Positions 32,737 to 37,522 of a stretch of DNA of 37,522 nucleotides are shown piece after piece. Positions within the stretch are counted from its first letter, which is position 1. Every line of letters starts with the position of its first letter. Origin of the DNA: Streptomyces sp. col6 (GTDB lineage: Bacteria; Actinomycetota; Actinomycetes; Streptomycetales; Streptomycetaceae); contig NZ_RDBL01000029.1 of the NCBI RefSeq assembly GCF_008042035.1, positions 441,100 through 478,621 on the forward strand. Reading direction: 5' to 3'. The notes beneath the pieces were generated by a model, which was given only the letters and a program-made list of their open reading frames with translations, was not told where the DNA came from and ran no database searches. Made by a program: the position numbers and the translations under genes.

Positions 32737-33723
32737 TCAGCCCTTGCGGCGGCGCCGGCCGAGGAAGAGCACCAGGGCGAACGCGGCGAGCACGATGCCG
32801 CCGGTCAGCGTGGTGCCCTTCGCCGGGATTCCGTTCCCGTCGGCCGTGTCCTTCGTCCCACCGTCCCGGTGCGCGGCTCCGCCGCCGCCCCCGTCCCCGC
32901 TCTTCTCCAGGTCCACCCGCACGACACTGCTCTGCTCGCCCTCGGAGCCGTACATCAGGGCGGAGCCGTCCGCCGTGAACGTCACGGACTCGGACTGCGG
33001 GAGCAGCGGCGACTCGACGTCGTAGTCCTTGCCGAGGCGGCCGTTGGCGAAGGCGTAGCCGCGGGCGCTGAAGTAGGAGCGCAGGACCAGCTCCTTGCCG
33101 TCCGGCGAGAAGGCGCCGTCGGTCACCCAGGGGACTTCCCCGACCCTCCGGAAGATGTTGTCGCCGCCGGTGGTGAGCTTCGCGGGGCCCTCGTACAGGC
33201 CGCCGCCGTCCTCGTTCTTGGACGCGATGTAGACGCGCCCGGTCCTGGGGTGGACCATCAGCGCCTCCGCGTTGCGCGCCCCGTCGGCGTACTTCACGTC
33301 GAACTGGGTGGCCCGGACCGTCGCGTCCTTGAGCACCTTCGGCTCGGGGAAGCGGTAGATCCAGACGTGGTCCCAGCTGCCGTTGAGGTTGTCGCCGATG
33401 TCACCGACGTACACGTTGCCGTCCGGGCCGATCGAGATGGCCTCCACGTCGCGCGGCTGCCCGACGCCCTTCATGGTGATCGTCGCGACGGTCTTGCCCG
33501 TACGGGAATCGACGGCGAACACGTAGGGGCCGTCGTCGCTGTCGTTGTGCGTCCAGTAGATGCCGGGGTGGGCGCGGCTGGCGGCGAGGCCGCTGGACTC
33601 GGTGATCCGGGGGTCCTCGATCGTGAAACTCCGGTCGGCTCCGTCGTCGTCGGCGAGCGCCGGGGCTGCGGCGAGGGCGAGGAGTGCGGCGGCGCCGAGG
33701 GCGGCCAGTCGGTACGAACGCAT
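32737..33723 (-). CDS. Secreted, membrane-anchored beta-propeller protein
   Basis: A 328-residue exported protein. It has an N-terminal signal peptide (MRSYRLAALGAAALLALAAA, cleavage after ALA about residue 25), a beta-propeller-like body with repeated GxDGxVYVGDIGDN, HPRTGRVYIASKN and FSPDGKELVLRSY blades, a Gly/Ala linker (about 270-295), and a C-terminal membrane helix with an RRRRKG stop-transfer end. It probably faces the cell exterior. The substrate or partner is unknown. ATG 33723 is chosen because it starts directly at the signal sequence. It diverges from the SGNH gene with a gap of only 58 bases. Confidence 0.82.
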   Translation of the reverse strand: MRSYRLAALGAAALLALAAAPALADDDGADRSFTIEDPRITESSGLAASRAHPGIYWTHNDSDDGPYVFAVDSRTGKTVATITMKGVGQPRDVEAISIGPDGNVYVGDIGDNLNGSWDHVWIYRFPEPKVLKDATVRATQFDVKYADGARNAEALMVHPRTGRVYIASKNEDGGGLYEGPAKLTTGGDNIFRRVGEVPWVTDGAFSPDGKELVLRSYFSARGYAFANGRLGKDYDVESPLLPQSESVTFTADGSALMYGSEGEQSSVVRVDLEKSGDGGGGGAAHRDGGTKDTADGNGIPAKGTTLTGGIVLAAFALVLFLGRRRRKG

Positions 33724-33781
33724 GGCACAAGTGTCCATCGTCACCTACCGGCCCGTAGCCAAGATCGGCCATGATGGCGCC

Positions 33782-34498
33782 ATGCGTTTCATGTGTGTCG
33801 GCGATTCCATGACCATCGGGCGCGCCGGCGACTTCACGTGGCGCTACCGCCTGTGGCAGCACCTGGAAGCGGTGCCCGACGGCCCGCACACCCTGGTCGG
33901 CCCGCGTACGGAGCTGTACGACGCGGAAACTGGCACCGCCTCCTCGTCCGCGTACGCCGCCGCCTTTCCGCCCGCCGCGCGCCGCCACCTGGCGGGCTGG
34001 GGCGAGGGCTGGCTGCACATGGCCCCGGTGATCGCGGACACGGTCACCGCGCACCGCCCGGACATCCTGCTCGTCTCGCTCGGCCTGATAGACCTCGGCT
34101 TCTACACGGACAGCGGCCAGACGGCGGAGAACGTCCGCGCCTTCCTGACGGCGGCCCGCGAGGCGAACCCGCACATCCGCGCCGTCCTCCTCCCGGTCAT
34201 CCCGAACATCCGCGCGGAGACGGACGCCCCCTTCGCCACGGAGTGCGCCCGCTTCAACGAACTCCTGGCCAAGGCGGTGGCCGACCTCGACACCCCCGGC
34301 TCCCCCCTCCTCCTGGCCTCGCACCCTCCGGCGTACGACATCCACACCGACACGTACGACGGCACCCACCCGGGCCCCACAGGCGAACACCACCTGGCCG
34401 CGGCCTTCGCGAACGCGATGCACCAGGCGTGGGGCGTGGGCGGCCCGTACGCCCCCGAGCCGGCCCACCGCGTCCCGGCGGCCTCCGGAACCCGCTGA
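33782..34498 (+). CDS. SGNH/GDSL-type hydrolase
   Basis: A 238-residue esterase/lipase-like hydrolase. Block I is MRFMCVGDSMTIG with catalytic Ser9, and the C-terminal block V is YDGTHPGPTGEHHLA with the Asp/His pair. The block III region is SLGLIDLGFYTDSG. No signal peptide is seen, so it is probably cytoplasmic. ATG 33782 lacks a clear Shine-Dalgarno. The substrate is unknown; related enzymes deacylate sugars, lipids or small esters. Confidence 0.85.
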   Translation: MRFMCVGDSMTIGRAGDFTWRYRLWQHLEAVPDGPHTLVGPRTELYDAETGTASSSAYAAAFPPAARRHLAGWGEGWLHMAPVIADTVTAHRPDILLVSLGLIDLGFYTDSGQTAENVRAFLTAAREANPHIRAVLLPVIPNIRAETDAPFATECARFNELLAKAVADLDTPGSPLLLASHPPAYDIHTDTYDGTHPGPTGEHHLAAAFANAMHQAWGVGGPYAPEPAHRVPAASGTR

Positions 34499-34525
34499 GG
34501 CCACCGGAAGGGCGCACGCCGGAAC

Positions 34526-34554
34526 GGCGGCCCCGGATCGCCTCCGGTGCCGCC
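34526..34554. terminator. Bidirectional stem-loop between convergent genes
   Basis: GGCGGC (34526-34531) and CCGG (34533-34536) pair with CCGG (34544-34547) and GCCGCC (34549-34554) around a 7-base loop. It lies between the convergent SGNH and SMR genes and probably terminates both. Confidence 0.7.
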
Positions 34555-34571
34555 GCCCCCACCCGGGCCGC

Positions 34572-34946
34572 TCACGCGGCGGCCCGCTCGCCCGCTCCCC
34601 GCACCCGGTCCGCCAGCTTCAGCCACACCACCCCCGCGATGATCAGGCCGAGCCAGCCGGACTGGGCGGGGGTGAGGCTCTCGTCGAAGAAGACCGGGCC
34701 GAGGGCCGCCGCGCCGGCCGCGCCGATGCCCGCCCAGACGGCATAGCCCGTGCCCACGTCGATCGTGCGCAGGCCCACGCTGAGCGCCCACAGCGTCAGC
34801 AGGAAGAAGACGACGGCGACCAGGGACCAGGTGAGCCGGGTGAAGCCGTGGCTGCCGCCGACGGCGAGGGCGTAGCCGATCTCGAAGACGCCGGCGAGCA
34901 GGAGCATGAACCAGGAGTTGGCGTTGGAGGGGCGGTTCGCAGACAT
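34572..34946 (-). CDS. SMR-family exporter, SugE/Gdx-like subunit
   Basis: A 124-residue four-helix small multidrug resistance protein with the essential membrane Glu (Glu22, in LLLAGVFEIGYALAVG), HGFTRLTWSL and VGTGYAVWAGIGAAGAAALG, which resemble the guanidinium-exporting SugE/Gdx group more than EmrE. ATG 34946 follows AAAGGA. A second SMR gene lies 65 bases upstream in the same direction; such pairs often work as heterodimers (EbrAB, YkkCD). The true substrate needs testing, since both Gdx-type and quaternary-ammonium exporters share these features. Confidence 0.9.
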   Translation of the reverse strand: MSANRPSNANSWFMLLLAGVFEIGYALAVGGSHGFTRLTWSLVAVVFFLLTLWALSVGLRTIDVGTGYAVWAGIGAAGAAALGPVFFDESLTPAQSGWLGLIIAGVVWLKLADRVRGAGERAAA

Positions 34947-35011
34947 GGCGGGACGGTCCTTTCGGAAGGAACGGATCAAAGAGTTCTCGTGGGTGGAGGA
35001 ATCCGCACCGC

Positions 35012-35332
35012 TCACGCGGCGCCGCTGAGCTGCAGCCCGACCACCCCCGCGATGATGGCGACGATCCCGAGCGCCTTGCGCCAGCCGAGGCGCTGCCCGA
35101 AGAGCAGGGCCCCGAGCAGCGTGATGCCGACCCCGGAGACGGACGTCCACAACGCGTAGCCGACGCCGACGTCGAAGGTCAGCAGCGCCCGGCTGAGGAA
35201 GTACGTGCCCAGCGCCCCGCTGACGAGCGTCACCGTCGTCCACTTCCGGTGAGTGAAGCCCTCGGCCTTGCCGGCCGCGAGGGCGACGCCGATCTCGAAG
35301 ACGACGGCGACGGCGAGGTAGACCCACTGCAT
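35012..35332 (-). CDS. SMR-family exporter, second subunit
   Basis: A 106-residue four-helix SMR protein (membrane Glu13 in VAVVFEIGVALAAG; VGVGYALWTSVSGVGITLLG; GIVAIIAGVVGLQLSG). It is the first gene of the SMR pair. ATG 35332 has AAGGGA upstream. The 5' leader holds a perfect 7-base inverted repeat (35350-35356 and 35364-35370). It is divergent from the MarR regulator, which is the likely controller. Confidence 0.9.
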   Translation of the reverse strand: MQWVYLAVAVVFEIGVALAAGKAEGFTHRKWTTVTLVSGALGTYFLSRALLTFDVGVGYALWTSVSGVGITLLGALLFGQRLGWRKALGIVAIIAGVVGLQLSGAA

Positions 35333-35370
35333 GGGAGATCCCTTCATCGAGCAAGGCTCAAGTCCTTGCT

Positions 35371-35443
35371 TGCTCATGCAACTAAAAACACCCTGTGCGC
35401 GCCCCGTCACTGGACTCGGGGACGTCAGAAGCTTGCATGAGCA
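35371..35443. promoter_or_regulatory. Inverted pair of MarR-type binding sites
   Basis: TGCTCATGCAA at 35371-35381 recurs as its exact reverse complement TTGCATGAGCA at 35433-35443. One copy lies in the SMR promoter region and the other in the MarR promoter region. This arrangement suits one regulator that controls both directions, including itself. Each site is itself an imperfect dyad (TTGC/GCAA arms). Confidence 0.6.
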
Positions 35444-35483
35444 TGTACTCTGCTGTCAACAGCCGCTCAGGGAGGACGCGTTC

Positions 35484-35924
35484 ATGACCACCGCACCCCC
35501 GCACACGTCCGACCACGCCGTCTGGAACCGCATGCTCCTGCTCCACGCCCAGGTGGAACGCGAACTGGCCCTCGCCCTGCAACGCGCCAACGGCCTCGGG
35601 CTGTCGGAGTTCCGCTCCCTGGAGCACCTGCACCACTCCGACGACGGCGAACTCCGCATGCAGGACCTGGCCGAGCGGGTCGGCCTGGAGCCGTCCTCGA
35701 TCAGCCGCCTGGTCGGCCGACTGGAGAAGTCCGGCTTCGCGTACAAGGACACCTGCCCGTCCGACAAGCGAGGCGTCTACGCGGTCATCACGGACGAGGG
35801 CCGCCGCCGCTACGAGTCCGCCCGCGCCACGTACGCCGAAGCCCTGTCCTCAACCCTCAACACCCTGAGCGCCACCCCGGACCTGGGCACCACGATCCAG
35901 GCAATGCGCACGGCCCGCGGCTGA
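35484..35924 (+). CDS. MarR-family transcriptional regulator
   Basis: A 146-residue winged-helix regulator. The DNA-binding part has MQDLAERVGLEPSSISRLVGRLEKSGFAYKD and the wing CPSDKRGVYAVITDEGRRRYESA, the standard MarR signature. ATG 35484 has GGGAGG at 35470-35475. It diverges from the SMR exporter pair and the intervening 151 bases hold matching inverted sites, so it probably represses the pair until a toxic ligand binds. The ligand is unknown. Confidence 0.92.
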   Translation: MTTAPPHTSDHAVWNRMLLLHAQVERELALALQRANGLGLSEFRSLEHLHHSDDGELRMQDLAERVGLEPSSISRLVGRLEKSGFAYKDTCPSDKRGVYAVITDEGRRRYESARATYAEALSSTLNTLSATPDLGTTIQAMRTARG

Positions 35925-35931
35925 CGGCCCG

Positions 35932-36156
35932 CGCTCCCTCGCCGTCCCCGATCTGGCCGCGCGCATCCGTCAGGAACGGCACCACGACCTGGAGAGCCGG
36001 GACGGCAAGCTGATGACGCTGTTCATCTGCGCGAAGATCCTGACCCCGGACGCCCACCCCGACGACCCCCGCCTCGAACCCGCACGCCGGATGACCGCAC
36101 AGATCGCGGAGGCTCTTCAGAGGTCCGGCGCGCCGGTCATGGACCGGCGCGCGTAG
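35932..36156 (+). pseudogene. 5'-truncated coding remnant of unknown family
   Basis: From 35932 a frame with strongly GC-rich third positions runs to TAG at 36156 (DLAARIRQERHHDLESRDGK, then LMTLFICAKILTPDAHPDD, then MTAQIAEALQRSGAP). It has no plausible start codon and ribosome site, and begins right after the MarR stop. It looks like the 3' end of a lost gene; I do not recognise the family. Its last 20 bases overlap the convergent HD-domain gene. An internal start at ATG 36013 cannot be excluded. Confidence 0.45.
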
Positions 36157-36721
36157 CGAGACCCGACGCCGCGCCGACCCGGCCCACAGCGGCAAAGATC
36201 TCCGGCGACGCCCGACGGATGAACCGCCCTACGAGGCTGTCGGCCCCGTACCGGTCCGTGATCTCCGCCACCCGCTCCTGGGCAGTCGTCGATTCGCCGT
36301 CGGGCGTTGTCGTCATGTCGCAATAGACCAGCGCATCCACCAGCAGAGGCCCATCCAGCAAGGGGAACTCCGCTTCCAACTCCTCCCGCAATCCCCGCTC
36401 CTCGGCCTCCATCCAGCCGAACGAGTGGTTCGCCACCAGCCGTGCCAGCCGCTCATCGGCACCGTGAACGTCACGAAGGAAGCGAGCGCCGTCGAGCGGA
36501 TGGAATCCGGTCGCCGCGAGGCGGGGCGCGTAGCCCACATCGTGCAGCGTTGCGGCAGCCACCAGCAGATCGGCGTCCTCCCCGAGCATGTGTCCGAGAC
36601 CTGCGGCGCGGCGTGCGACCCCTTGTGTGTGAGCCCACCGCCGGGGGAGCGCGGCACCGAGCTCCGCCTCTGCCACCTGCGTGGCCCAGCCCACCATCGA
36701 TCCGCTCATGGCTGGGTTCAT
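36137..36721 (-). CDS. HD-domain phosphohydrolase-like protein
   Basis: A 194-residue HD-superfamily protein. The metal-binding residues are His31 (RRWAHTQGVARRA), the His60-Asp61 pair (AAATLHDVGYAP) and probably His74 or His99 (VANHSFGWM). HD proteins hydrolyse phosphoesters, often nucleotides or related metabolites; the substrate here is unknown. ATG 36721 gives MNPAMSGSMVGWATQ; ATG 36706 is an alternative. It lies 61 bases downstream of the XRE-cupin gene and may share its transcript. Confidence 0.85.
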   Translation of the reverse strand: MNPAMSGSMVGWATQVAEAELGAALPRRWAHTQGVARRAAGLGHMLGEDADLLVAAATLHDVGYAPRLAATGFHPLDGARFLRDVHGADERLARLVANHSFGWMEAEERGLREELEAEFPLLDGPLLVDALVYCDMTTTPDGESTTAQERVAEITDRYGADSLVGRFIRRASPEIFAAVGRVGAASGLATRAGP

Positions 36722-36782
36722 GCCCGAGCCGGCCGGACCGGAACCGTCTTCCGCAGGAGCGGCGCAGGCGGCCCCGCCCCCC

Positions 36783-37400
36783 TCACCCCGCAGGCTTCGC
36801 CCGGACGTGCATGCGCTCGCCCTGGGGGCCGAACAGGCTCAGGAACTCCACCGGGTCCGGGCCCGCCGCGCCCCACCAGTGCGGGGTGTGGGTGTCGAAC
36901 TCGGCCGCCTCGCCCGCCGTCAGGACCAGGTCGTGGTCGCCCAGGACCAGGCGGAGGCGGCCGGAGAGGACGTAGAGCCATTCGTAGCCCTCGTGGACGC
37001 GTTGCTCGACCGGGCCGGACGGGCCCGTCGCGCCGGGCATGACCTGCTTGTACGCGTTCACGCCGCCGAGGTGGCGGGTCAGCGGGACGAAGGTCATCCC
37101 GTGGCGTTTGAAGGGGCGGAACGTGACCCGAGGATCCCCCGTGTCCGGGGCGCCCACCAGTTCGTCCAGCTGGACGCCGTACGCCTTCGCCAGGGGCAGC
37201 AGCAGCTCCAGGGTCGGTTTGCGGCCGCCCGACTCCAGGCGGGAGAGCGTGCTGAGCGAGATGCCGGTCGTCTCGCTCAGCTGCGTCAGCGTCGTCCCGC
37301 GCTCGGTGCGCAGCGCCCGCAGGCGGGGGCCGACGCCGGTCAGGACGGCCGCCAGGTCGTCGTCCGCCAGGGGGCCGTCACCGCGTTCCTTCGCTGCCAT
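36783..37400 (-). CDS. XRE-family regulator with C-terminal cupin domain
   Basis: A 205-residue regulator with an N-terminal HTH_3 domain (about 24-82: LRALRTERGTTLTQLSETTG and STLSRLESGGRKPTLELLLPLAKAYGV) and a C-terminal cupin fold (about 120-195: HEGYEWLYVLSGRLRLVLGDHDLVL; GEAAEFDTHTPHWWGA). Such proteins repress target genes and sense a small ligand through the cupin. ATG 37400 follows GGAGG with only one base between, which is unusual; an out-of-frame ATG lies 8 bases upstream. A -35-like TTGACA is at 37431-37436 on the minus strand. Confidence 0.9.
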   Translation of the reverse strand: MAAKERGDGPLADDDLAAVLTGVGPRLRALRTERGTTLTQLSETTGISLSTLSRLESGGRKPTLELLLPLAKAYGVQLDELVGAPDTGDPRVTFRPFKRHGMTFVPLTRHLGGVNAYKQVMPGATGPSGPVEQRVHEGYEWLYVLSGRLRLVLGDHDLVLTAGEAAEFDTHTPHWWGAAGPDPVEFLSLFGPQGERMHVRAKPAG

Positions 37401-37407
37401 GCCTCCA

Positions 37408-37436
37408 TTTGCCGACCCGGCAACGCCCCTTGTCAA
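37408..37436 (-). promoter_or_regulatory. Candidate promoter of the XRE-cupin gene
   Basis: On the minus strand a perfect TTGACA (complement of 37431-37436) is followed after 17 bases by a weak GGCAAA -10 (37408-37413), placing transcription start at or within a few bases of the start codon. The rest of the window to 37522 holds no gene I can support. Confidence 0.4.
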
Positions 37437-37522
37437 CCGGAGCGCGCCACCGACCCGGCCACCCGCCGCCAACCAGCGCCGCGCCGACCCACCGACCGCA
37501 GCCACCCAGCGCCCCGGCCAAC

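Noticed and set aside
35344..35372. Leader hairpin of the SMR genes as a guanidine (mini-ykkC) riboswitch.
   Set aside because: The loop on the coding strand (ACTTGAG) lacks the ACGR/ACGG loop motif and there is no second matching hairpin. Matching MarR-type sites explain control better.

Overview
The window is high-GC DNA with strongly GC-rich third codon positions, GTG/TTG starts, 4-base start/stop overlaps and typically streptomycete gene families (a conservon, F420-linked and mycothiol-linked folds, a CYP157/CYP154 pair). It is almost certainly a Streptomyces or close-relative chromosome. Genes are densely packed and no gene-free stretch exceeds 300 bases. I see no rRNA, tRNA, CRISPR array or complete insertion sequence.

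Left part (1-4.1 kb): a SAM methyltransferase diverges from a TetR regulator across two tandem operator-like palindromes. An NmrA-like oxidoreductase with a MerR-style operator follows, then an aminoglycoside-phosphotransferase-fold protein and a GNAT acetyltransferase.

Catabolic operon (4.3-13.8 kb, minus strand): in transcription order it holds an MDMPI/TIGR03084-type protein, a DUF1446/AtuA-type protein, an acyl-CoA carboxylase beta subunit, a biotin-carboxylase/BCCP alpha subunit, an acyl-CoA dehydrogenase, a cinnamate/4-coumarate-type CoA ligase and a small SLOG-like Rossmann protein. Most junctions are translationally coupled. The set resembles acyclic-terpenoid or branched-acid degradation modules: CoA activation, dehydrogenation, carboxylation. 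The atuA-like gene is frameshifted and lacks an internal segment. Just upstream of it lies a 202-bp chimeric fold-back copy of part of the carboxylase gene. A nearby small ORF (13.9-14.3 kb) carries an in-frame stop. Either this locus is decaying in this strain or the assembly is faulty here.

Middle (14.3-25.2 kb): an EamA exporter and a large FAD/Fe-S D-2-hydroxyacid-dehydrogenase-like protein lie on the minus strand. An AT-rich divergent promoter region separates them from a complete conservon, cvnA-cvnB-cvnC-cvnD-CYP157-CYP154, in which every gene overlaps the next. The CYP157 member lacks the K-helix ExxR arginine. serC (phosphoserine aminotransferase) follows with a leaderless-type promoter and a clear terminator.

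Right part (25.2-37.5 kb): a Uma2-fold nuclease-like protein, a second GNAT, a PPOX/F420-type protein, and a 1590-residue TPR-CHAT caspase-like protein that faces a DUF6338-like membrane protein plus a small acidic protein. Then come a secreted membrane-anchored beta-propeller, an SGNH hydrolase, a MarR-controlled pair of SMR exporters, a 5'-truncated coding remnant, an HD-domain protein and an XRE-cupin regulator.

The strongest candidates for new biology are the TPR-CHAT locus, the SLOG gene coupled to the CoA-ligase operon, and the conservon with its paired P450s. The fold-back repeat with the broken atuA is the most striking structural anomaly.
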